Positions 16,232 to 24,042 of a stretch of DNA of 24,184 nt are shown in pieces. The stretch covers positions 1-24,184 of IMG/VR virus record IMGVR_UViG_3300042866_002428; one strand, 5' to 3'. The DNA comes from a virus. The first letter of the stretch is position 1. Each line of letters starts with the position of its first letter. Under the pieces are notes generated by a model. That model did not search any database, was not told the origin of the DNA, and was given only the letters and a program-made list of their open reading frames with translations. Made by a program: the position numbers and the translations under genes.

Positions 16232-18160
16232 ATGTCGCTATTGTCGCCAGAGTTTATTGCTAGTTATATTACAAAGACCCCACCTTGGGGTTTTGGTGGT
16301 CTTGGAGAAGTTGTTTTTCTTAGAACCTATAGCAGAAAAATTGAAGGCACTAATAAGACTGAGACATGGGTACAAACCATTAAAAGAATAATTGATGGCG
16401 CAGTCGATATCGGTGTTCCATTTTCTAAAGAAGAAGCCGAGCAGTTGTTTGACCACATGTTCCAGCTTCGATGCTCAGTATCTGGCAGAGCCCTCTGGCA
16501 GCTCGGCACACCTCTTGTATCTCAATTCTCGGGTACTTCGTTGAATAATTGTTTTTATACAAACATTGAAAAAATTGAAGACTTTGAACTTTTGTTTGAT
16601 TACTTAATGCTGGGTGGAGGTGTTGGTTTTTCAGTAGAGCGATCAAAAATTCATGAACTACCAAAGGTCAAGGCGGTTAAGTCAATTACTGCTGAAAGAA
16701 GCAATGATGCTGACTTCATCGTTCCGGACTCAAGGCAAGGTTGGCGAGAGTTACTTCATAAAGTGCTTGAATCATATTTCATTTCTGGCAAATCTTTCAC
16801 ATACTCAACTTTGCTAATTCGTGAATTCGGTACACCACTCAAGACATTCGGAGGTACTGCCTCGGGTTCTGGAGCTTTGGTTGATGGAATTGACGACATC
16901 TGCAAGGTTCTTAATGAGCGTGTTGGCAAGAAACTTCGCTCCATTGATGTTTTGGACATTTGCAATATCATTGGAAGAATTGTAATCTCTGGCTCTTCAC
17001 GAAGGTCTGCGCAAATTGCAATTGGTGATCCTGATGACATGTTGTTCCTTAAGGCAAAAAACTGGGGTAGCGGCAATGTGCCTGCGTGGAGAGCTAATAG
17101 TAACAACTCTATTTACGCTGATGCTTACGATGAAATAGTAAGTGAGTTGTGGAAGGGCTATGATGGCACTGGTGAGCCTTATGGTTTGGTGAACAGAAAG
17201 CTCGCAAGAACTTATGGTCGCTTGGGTGAGAAGTCTCCTGATCCTTCAATTGAAGGCTTTAATCCCTGTGCAGAAATTGCGCTTGCGGATGGCGAGTCTT
17301 GCAACCTTGCAACAATTTTTTTACCAAACATCGAAAGCCTTGCTCAAATGTTAGAGGTTTCAAGACTTCTGTACATGGTGCAAAAACAAATTACAAGACT
17401 TTCTTACCCATACGAAAAGACAAGTTCTATTGTGCACAAGAACGCTCGCTTAGGTCAATCCATCACTGGTATTTTGCAGTGCGATGAAAAACAGATCGGC
17501 TGGTTGTCTGACGCATATTCATTCTTGAAAGAGTATGATAAAGCCTATAGTGCCGAAAATGGTTGGAATCCATCTGTCCGTCTTACAACGGTACAGCCAT
17601 CGGGAACTCTTTCGCTTCTCCCAGGCGTAACCCCTGGCATCCACCCAGCCTTTGCTCCGTACTATATTCGCAGAGTTAGGTTTAGCTCAGTTGACCCGTT
17701 GGTTGATGCTTGCCGTAGAAGGGGTTATAAAGTTACTTGGGATATGGGGCTTGATGGTCGAGAAGACCACAATCGGTATGTTATTGAGTTCCCATGCAAG
17801 TCTCCTGAGAATTCCATCCTTGCTGCCAATATGACTGCAATTGAACAACTTGAGTGGGTTAAGAAGATGCAAACCATTTGGGCGGACAATGCTGTTTCAG
17901 TAACAGTGTATTACCGCAAAGAAGAGCTACCACTGATTAAAGACTGGTTGAGTAAGAATTATGATTCTTCTGTAAAGTCGGTATCTTTTCTGTTACATGT
18001 TGATCATAACTTTGCATTACCTCCATACGAGGAGATTAGCAAAGAAGAGTATGAGAAGGCATCGGCAAAGCTGGATCTTAGCATTCCGCTTCAAGAAAAC
18101 TCAATGGATTTGACTATTGACTTTGATGACTGTGCAACAGGTGCTTGCCCAATACGCTAA
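16232..18160 (+). CDS. nrdJ: class II (adenosylcobalamin-dependent) ribonucleoside-triphosphate reductase
   Basis: A 642-residue monomeric class II ribonucleotide reductase, converting ribonucleoside triphosphates to deoxy forms using vitamin B12 as radical source. The active site is complete: Cys 107 (SLNNCFYT), then Asn 344, Cys 346 and Glu 348 in FNPCAEIAL, and Cys 357 exactly 11 residues after Cys 346, as in the Lactobacillus leichmannii enzyme. QPSGTLSLLPGVTPGIHP is the phosphate-binding loop. Cys 634 and Cys 639 (CATGAC) near the C-terminus are the redox pair that reloads the site. At 642 residues it is shorter than the about 740-residue cellular form. AGGAGG stands eight bases before the ATG. 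It supplies dNTPs for phage DNA synthesis, provided the host has cobalamin. Confidence 0.92.
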   Translation: MSLLSPEFIASYITKTPPWGFGGLGEVVFLRTYSRKIEGTNKTETWVQTIKRIIDGAVDIGVPFSKEEAEQLFDHMFQLRCSVSGRALWQLGTPLVSQFSGTSLNNCFYTNIEKIEDFELLFDYLMLGGGVGFSVERSKIHELPKVKAVKSITAERSNDADFIVPDSRQGWRELLHKVLESYFISGKSFTYSTLLIREFGTPLKTFGGTASGSGALVDGIDDICKVLNERVGKKLRSIDVLDICNIIGRIVISGSSRRSAQIAIGDPDDMLFLKAKNWGSGNVPAWRANSNNSIYADAYDEIVSELWKGYDGTGEPYGLVNRKLARTYGRLGEKSPDPSIEGFNPCAEIALADGESCNLATIFLPNIESLAQMLEVSRLLYMVQKQITRLSYPYEKTSSIVHKNARLGQSITGILQCDEKQIGWLSDAYSFLKEYDKAYSAENGWNPSVRLTTVQPSGTLSLLPGVTPGIHPAFAPYYIRRVRFSSVDPLVDACRRRGYKVTWDMGLDGREDHNRYVIEFPCKSPENSILAANMTAIEQLEWVKKMQTIWADNAVSVTVYYRKEELPLIKDWLSKNYDSSVKSVSFLLHVDHNFALPPYEEISKEEYEKASAKLDLSIPLQENSMDLTIDFDDCATGACPIR

Positions 18161-18214
18161 AGATATCAATTTGGTGCAAGACAAGTATCATTATCTATTG
18201 AAACCGTAAAATAT

Positions 18215-18265
18215 TTGACAACTTGTGTCGCTATTGTTCTTTATTTAAGAAAAATGATGTACAAT
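18215..18265 (+). promoter_or_regulatory. probable promoter upstream of the head genes
   Basis: TACAAT (18260-18265) ends seven bases before the ATG at 18273, again giving an almost leaderless mRNA. A perfect TTGACA stands at 18215-18220 and a second TTG box (TTGTTC) at 18234-18239; neither is at the ideal 17 bp from TACAAT, so which -35 is used is unclear. Confidence 0.5.
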
Positions 18266-18272
18266 AGATTTA

Positions 18273-18605
18273 ATGAGTATGGATGCGGTAAAGAAAAAAC
18301 GACTTTGGGTTCCTGAAAGAACTTACGGCGTTTGTATCTGGGTTCTTCCAGACGGTCAAGTGTTATCGGATGGTGATGGTTTTCTATCAGCAGAAGGTTT
18401 CGTTGGTGACAAAGATATTGAAGACAGAGTTTTTGCTGCCGCTAAATACTGGACGGGAAGTGAAGAAGGTGAAGTTGCTTGGGTTCATGGAGCAAGAAAG
18501 ATTACTGCATCTGAAAGAGATGATCAGGTAGATAGGTTAAATAATGGTCACATACCAGACCCGTATGAAGATTTTTTTGACGGATTGAGGAAACATGGAA
18601 AATAA
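18273..18605 (+). CDS. small phage protein preceding portal
   Basis: A 110-residue protein of unknown function. It starts MSMDAVKKKRLWVPERTYGVCIWVLPDG. Two compact segments are visible: strands GVCIWVLPDGQVLSDGDGFL, and a helix region DIEDRVFAAAKYWTG followed by EEGEVAWVHGARKI. There is no ribosome-binding site, and the promoter predicts leaderless translation; the second ATG two codons later is the alternative. The stop overlaps the portal start by 11 bp, so the gene belongs to the head module. Genes in this place are often conserved hypotheticals in actinophages. Confidence 0.65.
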   Translation: MSMDAVKKKRLWVPERTYGVCIWVLPDGQVLSDGDGFLSAEGFVGDKDIEDRVFAAAKYWTGSEEGEVAWVHGARKITASERDDQVDRLNNGHIPDPYEDFFDGLRKHGK

Positions 18606-20205
18606 AATAGTGCATGTAGTTGATGAGCCAGTAACAGATGAGATTGATGATTTATCATATTTTGGATTTGATTCCACCCCTGTAAATGATGACCCATTTG
18701 CAAAAATTGCATATTCAAGTCTTTCCCCGAAAATGAAAAGAAAAGTATCAAGGCTTGCTAAGAAATATGAAGGCATTGATGGGGTAGCGACAAAGTATAT
18801 TGACCCAGAGACTCTTGATGGCTACAGTCTTTACGATATTGTGAACCCCCCGTATGATTTAGACAATCTTGCCGGGCTTTATGATTCAAGTGCAATTCAT
18901 AACGCATCTATCGCAGCAAGAGTTATGAACACAGTTGGTCTTGGCTATGAGTTTGTTGAAACAATCAAAGCAAAAAGAAAATTAGAAAAAGTTGCTGGCG
19001 ATCCAGAAAGGCTTTCTCGTGTTAGAAAATATATTCAAGATGAAAAGCAGATGCTTGAAGATATTTTTGAAAACACTAATAAAGAAGAAACTTTCAATGA
19101 AACAATGATAAAGATTTGGCAAGATGTTCTTACCATTGGTAATGGCTATATGGAAATTGGTCGTAACAATGCGGGAGAGATTGGCTATATTGGTCACATC
19201 CCAGGAACACTTATGCGTATTCGCCGTCAAAGAGATGGTTTTGTTCAGATCGCTAGGAGCAATAAAATTTCCGCAGTGTTCTTTAGAAACTTTGAAGATA
19301 AAGAAACTGAGGATCCAATCAACACCGATCCAAATCCAAATGAAATTATTCATTTTAAAACATACTCTCCAAAGAATACATATTACGGTATCCCATCGGC
19401 AGTTTCTGCAGCCGCTGCAATTGTTGGAGATAAGTTTGCAAAGGAATACAATATTGATTACTTTGAAAATAAAGCAATCCCGCGTTATGCAATTATTCTA
19501 AAAGGTGCAAAACTTAGCAATAAGTCAAAACAGGAATTGATTAACTATTTTAGAAAAGAAGTCAAGGGGCGCAATCATGGCACTCTTGTTATTCCAATCC
19601 CTGCTTCAATAGGTTCTGATAGTGATATTAAATTTGAAAAGCTTGAAGCCGGCATTCAGGACTCATCTTTTGATAAATATCGTAAATCAAATCGTGATGA
19701 GATTCTTGTTGCAAACAGAGTTCCAGCTCCAAAAGTTGGTGTGTATGACAATGCCAACCTTGCTGTGTCTAGGGATGCAGACAAGACATTCAAAACTCAA
19801 GTGATCGGCCCAGATCAGGCGGTTGTTGAAAAAAGATTGAATCGTGTTGTTGCTGAATTTAGTGACATGGTTGTTTTACAGTTTAAGAGAATTGATTTGA
19901 TTGATGAAGACATTCAATCTAGAATCAATGACAGATATTTGAGAACGGAAGTTATTGCCCCGAATGAGGTCCGTCAGCAGCTCGGCTTGCCTGAGCGCAC
20001 AAATGGCGATGAGCCATTGCCGTTCCCAACAAAGATTAAGAAAGAGCAAACTGGTGCGGGAGCTCCAGTAGGCAATTCTAATAATCAAGCCTCGCAGCCA
20101 AGAAATGCTAGGTCAGATACGCCAGAAGGCGCTTCTGACCCAAGGGCATCTGGCGATCAAGCAGAACGAGGCGAAGTACAAGATACCACAGGAGGTTCTA
20201 AATGA
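18595..20205 (+). CDS. portal protein
   Basis: A 536-residue portal protein, which forms the dodecameric ring at the capsid vertex through which DNA is packaged and to which the tail joins. Supporting features are an acidic N-terminus, LYDSSAIHNASIAARVMNTVGLGYEF (wing start, named by its ends), WQDVLTIGNGYMEIGR and IGHIPGTLMRIRR. The typical portal segments NEIIHFKTYSPKNTYYGIPS, then FFENKA-like YFENKAIPRYAIILKG and RVPAPKVGVYDNANLAVSRD follow. This matches PBSX/SPP1-like phage portals in order and length. The last 50 residues are polar low-complexity (Asn, Gln, Ser, Gly), like a disordered tail. GAGGAAAC stands before the ATG. It ends with an ATGA overlap with the 20202 gene. Confidence 0.88.
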   Translation: MENKIVHVVDEPVTDEIDDLSYFGFDSTPVNDDPFAKIAYSSLSPKMKRKVSRLAKKYEGIDGVATKYIDPETLDGYSLYDIVNPPYDLDNLAGLYDSSAIHNASIAARVMNTVGLGYEFVETIKAKRKLEKVAGDPERLSRVRKYIQDEKQMLEDIFENTNKEETFNETMIKIWQDVLTIGNGYMEIGRNNAGEIGYIGHIPGTLMRIRRQRDGFVQIARSNKISAVFFRNFEDKETEDPINTDPNPNEIIHFKTYSPKNTYYGIPSAVSAAAAIVGDKFAKEYNIDYFENKAIPRYAIILKGAKLSNKSKQELINYFRKEVKGRNHGTLVIPIPASIGSDSDIKFEKLEAGIQDSSFDKYRKSNRDEILVANRVPAPKVGVYDNANLAVSRDADKTFKTQVIGPDQAVVEKRLNRVVAEFSDMVVLQFKRIDLIDEDIQSRINDRYLRTEVIAPNEVRQQLGLPERTNGDEPLPFPTKIKKEQTGAGAPVGNSNNQASQPRNARSDTPEGASDPRASGDQAERGEVQDTTGGSK

Positions 20206-20477
20206 ATTACGGATCCGGAATAGTTTTTTCCAACATAGCAGTGACTAGTACGAGCGGCACATCAGGTGTTGTGTCTACTAATGGTCACACTAAATGCATA
20301 CATTTTTACAATACCCATGCTACAACAAATGCGACAGTTAAGCTTAATGGTGGTCCTCACCAAGTAGTTATTCCTGCAATTAATAGCGGCGGCGGCTATG
20401 TTGAAATTGAAGGTGATTTTACAAACTTTCAGGTCATGACGGCAGGTGTAACACTTGCTGTTTATGCTGTTGCATAA
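20202..20477 (+). CDS. small beta-rich protein, possible capsid decoration
   Basis: A 91-residue protein of unknown function, rich in Ser, Thr, Gly and Val with alternating strands (IAVTSTSGTSGVVSTNGHT, then TTNATVKLNGGPHQVVIPA, then LAVYAVA). AGGAGG lies six bases before the ATG, which overlaps the portal stop. Size, composition and position between portal and protease suggest a small jelly-roll or immunoglobulin-like virion protein, as found for capsid decoration or head-fibre proteins. This is inference from composition and place. Confidence 0.65.
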   Translation: MNYGSGIVFSNIAVTSTSGTSGVVSTNGHTKCIHFYNTHATTNATVKLNGGPHQVVIPAINSGGGYVEIEGDFTNFQVMTAGVTLAVYAVA

Positions 20478-20478
20478 T

Positions 20479-20507
20479 TTGCTTGCATTAAAATAATGTA
20501 TTATACT
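20479..20507 (+). promoter_or_regulatory. internal promoter of the capsid genes
   Basis: TTGCTT (20479-20484), an exact 17-bp spacer and TATACT (20502-20507) lie in the 46-bp gap upstream of the protease gene. The predicted leader is about ten bases and lacks a ribosome-binding site. It would boost protease/scaffold and major capsid expression. Confidence 0.65.
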
Positions 20508-20523
20508 GGTCTTAATTATCTAT

Positions 20524-22158
20524 ATGAACGACTTTAATATTTCTTTCCCAATTGAAATGATTAAGAAGGAACAGCGTATTGTTTCTGGCATTGCAACTGC
20601 AGATAATATTGATAAATCTAATGACATTGTAGACTTTGCTGCGTCTGAAATAGCATTTAAAAACTGGCAAGGCAATATCCGTGAAATGCATGCCCCCATT
20701 GCTGTCGGCAAGGCTATCAGCTACAAGCCATTGAAGATGAAAGGTGCTGACGGTCAGGAATATAATGCAATTCAGGTTGAAGCTTATATTTCCAAAGGTG
20801 CTGAGGATACTTGGCAGAAGATCCTTGACGGCACACTTCGTGCTTTTTCTATTGGCGGCAGAATTACCAAGAAAGAAGTGATGGCTGGCAAAATGCACAA
20901 TGGTCGTCCTATTTCAATTATTAAACAGTATGACCTTGGCGAGTTGAGCCTTGTTGATAACCCAGCAAATGCTCTCGCAACTATTGATCTTGTAAAAATG
21001 AATAATGATGGTGGATTGAATTACGCACTTGATTGCGATCTTGATTGCCAAATTGAGAAGGCAAAGCAGCCATTGAAAGATCCAAAGGGTGGATTGACGG
21101 CTGCTGGAAGAAGGCACTTTAAACAAACAGAGGGTGCAAACTTAAAGCCCGGGGTGAGAGGCGCAGCCAATACTCCAGAAAAAATGCGTCGCAAAGGCTC
21201 CTTCCTTACTAGATTCTTCACAAACCCATCTGGCCCAATGAAAAAGCCAAATGGTGAGCCAACACGCTTGGCTTTGTCTGCCGCTGCATGGGGAGAGCCA
21301 GTCCCGCAGAATGCGCAAGATGCTGCCGCTTTGGCTGCAAAAGGAAGAAGGATGTTGGAAAGATACGCCAACACTAAAAAGAAGAGTTTTTCAGAAAATG
21401 ACTTTGATGACTCCATGCTGGATACCTTGCTGGAGATTATCACAAGTTCAAATTATGAAGAAGTCGTTCAGGGTATTTCTGAAAGTCAGGAAGACAGCAT
21501 GATTGATAATGATGTTGTGAATATGCTTCTGGATGATTTGTATGAGGAGTACATGATGGAAATTGAAAAATCTAATAATTGTGGATGTAATGTTGATAAG
21601 GAATTGCATAATGTTGAAAAATATGATAATGTAACACCTATGGATAATTTGTCAGAGACAGATACAAAACTGTCTTTTATCAAGAAGTTTATTAATTGGT
21701 TAGGTCCAATTGATAATTTAGGACTGGAGAAGTCCGAGCATAGTACTGAAGCTTCAATTGAAGCTGAAGTGAATGTCGAACAAGTGGAGGAACAAGATAT
21801 GGATATTGAAGTTCTTAAAGAAGCCCTTGGTTCAGTCATTGATCAAAAGCTTAACGACTTTGCGACTTCATTTAAGCAAGAAGTTGAAGAGAATGTTAAT
21901 GCCAAGATCGAGGAAGTAACTAAGAGTGTAGAAGCTCAGAAAGTAGAGTTGGCTGAGAAGTTGGAAACAACTGAGAAGGCTCTAGAAGTTCAAACAGCAA
22001 AAGTTGAAGGCTTTGCCCAAGCTGGTGCTGTGAAGAAGAGCGTTGACCCAGAAGAAGATGAAGAAGGCGAGGAGCTAGTAAAGTCCGCACCAAAATCATT
22101 TTGGGGCAATATGTATTTGCCACAGGGGTTAATTAGCTCCTTAGGCTATAAGTCATAA
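20524..22158 (+). CDS. HK97-type prohead protease fused to DUF6321-like insert and scaffold-like tail
   Basis: A 544-residue protein. Residues 1-160 are a herpesvirus/HK97-type prohead serine protease of the XkdF kind: His 56 in IREMHAPIAVG and Ser 109 in TLRAFSIGG form the catalytic pair, and YDLGELSLVDNPAN (136-149) is the conserved last strand. Residues 185-282, from DPKGGLTAAGRRHFK through PGVRGAANTPEKMRRKGSF to LSAAAWGEPVP and AAKGRRMLER, resemble DUF6321. The C-terminal part (about 430-500) is a long charged coiled coil (EEVTKSVEAQKVELAEKLE) as in delta-domain scaffolds, ending with a capsid-maturation-like tail. Protease plus scaffold in one chain suggests self-cleavage after assembly. 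No ribosome-binding site precedes the ATG; see the promoter at 20479. Confidence 0.85.
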   Translation: MNDFNISFPIEMIKKEQRIVSGIATADNIDKSNDIVDFAASEIAFKNWQGNIREMHAPIAVGKAISYKPLKMKGADGQEYNAIQVEAYISKGAEDTWQKILDGTLRAFSIGGRITKKEVMAGKMHNGRPISIIKQYDLGELSLVDNPANALATIDLVKMNNDGGLNYALDCDLDCQIEKAKQPLKDPKGGLTAAGRRHFKQTEGANLKPGVRGAANTPEKMRRKGSFLTRFFTNPSGPMKKPNGEPTRLALSAAAWGEPVPQNAQDAAALAAKGRRMLERYANTKKKSFSENDFDDSMLDTLLEIITSSNYEEVVQGISESQEDSMIDNDVVNMLLDDLYEEYMMEIEKSNNCGCNVDKELHNVEKYDNVTPMDNLSETDTKLSFIKKFINWLGPIDNLGLEKSEHSTEASIEAEVNVEQVEEQDMDIEVLKEALGSVIDQKLNDFATSFKQEVEENVNAKIEEVTKSVEAQKVELAEKLETTEKALEVQTAKVEGFAQAGAVKKSVDPEEDEEGEELVKSAPKSFWGNMYLPQGLISSLGYKS

Positions 22159-22178
22159 GGTAAGGAGGAAAAACTACT

Positions 22179-23210
22179 ATGGCAACACAAGAAGAAATCC
22201 TTGCAAAAGCAGACGAAGTAACTACGAGCGTCGTTGGCAATGCATCAGGTGGTCTGCTTAATGCAGAGCAATCAAATCGTTTTATTGATTTCGTAGTTGA
22301 TCAATCTAACCTCATGAAGAATTCCAGAGTTGTGCGTATGCGCACACCAACAATGGACATCGATAAGGTGTCGGTTGGTACAAGACTCATGGCTAAGGCA
22401 ACAGAAGCATCCGATACCGGTTCTAATGCTGCAGTGACTTTCACAAAAGTTTCGCTGTCCAGTGTTAAGCTTCGCCTTGACTGGGAATTGAGCACAGAGT
22501 CCCTTGAGGATAACATTGAAGGTGCTTCCTTGGAAGATCACCTTGCTCAGATTATGGCTCGCCAGACAGCAAACGATCTTGATGATCTTTTGATTAACGG
22601 CAATACATCTTCGAACAATGCTCTTTTGAAGGCACTTAATGGCTTTACAAAGCTGGCTCTTACGGGCGGCACTGTTGTTGACGAAACAGGAAACAATGTT
22701 TCCCGTTCGACATATGACAGAGTTCTTCGTAATATGCCAACTAAGTACCTACAGCGTCGTAATGAGTTGAGGTTCTTTGCAGGTGCAGGCGTTGTGCAAG
22801 ACACATCGTTTAGCTTGCAGAATCCAAACTCGGCAACGGCAGCAACCGCTGGAGCTCCAGCTCCAGGTTCGACTTACGGTGAGCAGGCATTCATGAATGG
22901 CTCGATCCGTGCGAACGGCGGTCCAGGCGCAACTGGTCTTTCACCATATGGTATTCCATTGATTGAAATTCCTTTGATGCCAGAAACAGTTGCTGGTGAT
23001 TACTCACCAACATCGGGCAGCCATGGTTATGTAGAGCTTACATTCCCAAATAACAAGGTGATCGGTATCCACCGCGATATCACACTGTACCGTCAGTTCC
23101 AACCAAAGACTGACACCATTGAGTACACACAGTTCATGCGTGTTGCAAACAATGTTGAGAATCTTGATTCTTATGTGATTGCAAAGAATGTCAAACTGCG
23201 CACTCTTTAA
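22179..23210 (+). CDS. major capsid protein (HK97 fold)
   Basis: A 343-residue major capsid protein, the main shell subunit. Its position directly after protease/scaffold, the AAGGAGG ribosome-binding site nine bases before the ATG, and the terminator 22 bp after it all fit high expression. It starts MATQEEILAKADEVTTSVVG. SSVKLRLDWELSTESLEDNIEGASLEDHLAQIMARQTANDLDDLLINGN (named by its ends) contains the spine helix with the E-loop-side strand. The later NELRFFAGAGVVQDTSFSLQN, SPYGIPLIEIPLMPE and NKVIGIHRDITLYRQF correspond to A-domain and P-domain strands. There is no N-terminal delta domain, consistent with scaffold function in the upstream protein. Codon use is even and rich in GCN and GGN. 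Confidence 0.9.
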   Translation: MATQEEILAKADEVTTSVVGNASGGLLNAEQSNRFIDFVVDQSNLMKNSRVVRMRTPTMDIDKVSVGTRLMAKATEASDTGSNAAVTFTKVSLSSVKLRLDWELSTESLEDNIEGASLEDHLAQIMARQTANDLDDLLINGNTSSNNALLKALNGFTKLALTGGTVVDETGNNVSRSTYDRVLRNMPTKYLQRRNELRFFAGAGVVQDTSFSLQNPNSATAATAGAPAPGSTYGEQAFMNGSIRANGGPGATGLSPYGIPLIEIPLMPETVAGDYSPTSGSHGYVELTFPNNKVIGIHRDITLYRQFQPKTDTIEYTQFMRVANNVENLDSYVIAKNVKLRTL

Positions 23211-23231
23211 TATAAATAATTAATGATGATG

Positions 23232-23262
23232 GGCGGGGGTGATTATACCCCCGCCTATTATT
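23232..23262 (+). terminator. intrinsic terminator of the major capsid gene
   Basis: GGCGGGGGT (23232-23240) and ACCCCCGCC (23247-23255) form a 9-bp GC-rich stem with a GATTAT loop, followed by TATTATTAT. The T tract is interrupted, so some read-through is likely. Confidence 0.75.
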
Positions 23263-23270
23263 ATGTTAAA

Positions 23271-23299
23271 TTGATTTAAATTCATTTGAATGATAGGAT
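23271..23299 (+). promoter_or_regulatory. promoter, leaderless, for the post-capsid genes
   Basis: TTGATT (23271-23276), an exact 17-bp spacer and TAGGAT (23294-23299) are followed by exactly six bases and then the ATG at 23306. The -35 is identical to that of the 12061-12089 promoter. This gives another predicted leaderless mRNA. Confidence 0.6.
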
Positions 23300-23305
23300 T
23301 GGTAT

Positions 23306-23647
23306 ATGGTAAATAGAGATAATGTTGTAACAAGTGAGTCTGTACTCCCAAAAAAGAAAGTAGCTGCTAAAAAGCCGGCTGCACCAAAAAAGAAAATTGT
23401 TGACGAAGTTATTGATGAAGATTCTACTGTTGTTGAATCTGTAATTTTTACAAATAATGAACAAAGTGTCCTGCTGTATTTTGAGAGCGGGGCCGGATAT
23501 GTGACAGGTTCTGGATTTAGATTCACCAGAGCCCAGCCAATGGGTGAAGTTTCTTCTGATGAAGCAAATAGCTTGTTGAGACTTCCTAACTTCAGATTGC
23601 CTAATGACGAAGAAAAGGAAATGTATTATAATAATCTGGAGGGATAA
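23306..23647 (+). CDS. small protein after capsid gene, head-tail candidate
   Basis: A 113-residue protein of unknown function. The N-terminal third is a polar Lys/Ala/Pro linker (PKKKVAAKKPAAPKKK). The remainder is strand-rich (VIFTNNEQSVLLYFESGAGYVTGSGFRF, named by its ends) and ends with a helix (SDEANSLLRLPNFRLPNDEEKEMYYN). The place between major capsid and a tail-type gene suggests a head-completion or capsid-associated role; the basic N-terminus could face DNA. No ribosome-binding site is seen and the promoter spacing predicts a leaderless start. The gene ends two bases before the next start. Confidence 0.6.
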   Translation: MVNRDNVVTSESVLPKKKVAAKKPAAPKKKIVDEVIDEDSTVVESVIFTNNEQSVLLYFESGAGYVTGSGFRFTRAQPMGEVSSDEANSLLRLPNFRLPNDEEKEMYYNNLEG

Positions 23648-23649
23648 CA

Positions 23650-24033
23650 ATGGCAGGCAATCTTACAAACTATCTTGAAAACAAGTTGATTGACCACTTT
23701 CTTGGTACAACCACTTATACAAAGCCAGCGGCTGTTTATGTAGGATTGTTTACCGTTACACCTGGCGAAGCTGCTGGTGGAACAGAAGTAACTGGGGGCT
23801 CGTATGCTCGTCAGACTGCAACCTTTACTGCAGCCGCAAGCGGCGCAACATCAAACGATACCAATATTGATTTTACAGGAATGCCAGCTGCTACAACAGT
23901 AGCGATTGGTATTTTTGATGCTTCAACAAGCGGAAATATGTTGCTGTACGGATCACTTACAGTAAATAAAACAACAGATGCTGGGGATACTCTAAGAATC
24001 GCAACAGGCGATCTTGATATCAGCATTGACTAG
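23650..24033 (+). CDS. tail-fibre-type/Gp80-like phage structural protein
   Basis: A 127-residue protein. MAGNLTNYLENKLIDHFLGTTTYTKPAAVYVGLFTVTP (named by its ends) begins with a helix followed by strands, then TEVTGGSYARQTATFTAA, DFTGMPAATTVAIGIFDAS, MLLYGSLTVNKTTDAGD and TLRIATGDLDISID. This strand order and the motifs GG-YARQ, F-MPAATTVAIGI and LLYGSL match a small protein widespread in tailed phages, usually annotated as tail fibre or minor structural protein. GGAGGG lies before the ATG. Its exact virion site cannot be told from sequence. Confidence 0.75.
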   Translation: MAGNLTNYLENKLIDHFLGTTTYTKPAAVYVGLFTVTPGEAAGGTEVTGGSYARQTATFTAAASGATSNDTNIDFTGMPAATTVAIGIFDASTSGNMLLYGSLTVNKTTDAGDTLRIATGDLDISID

Positions 24034-24042
24034 GAGATTAGT

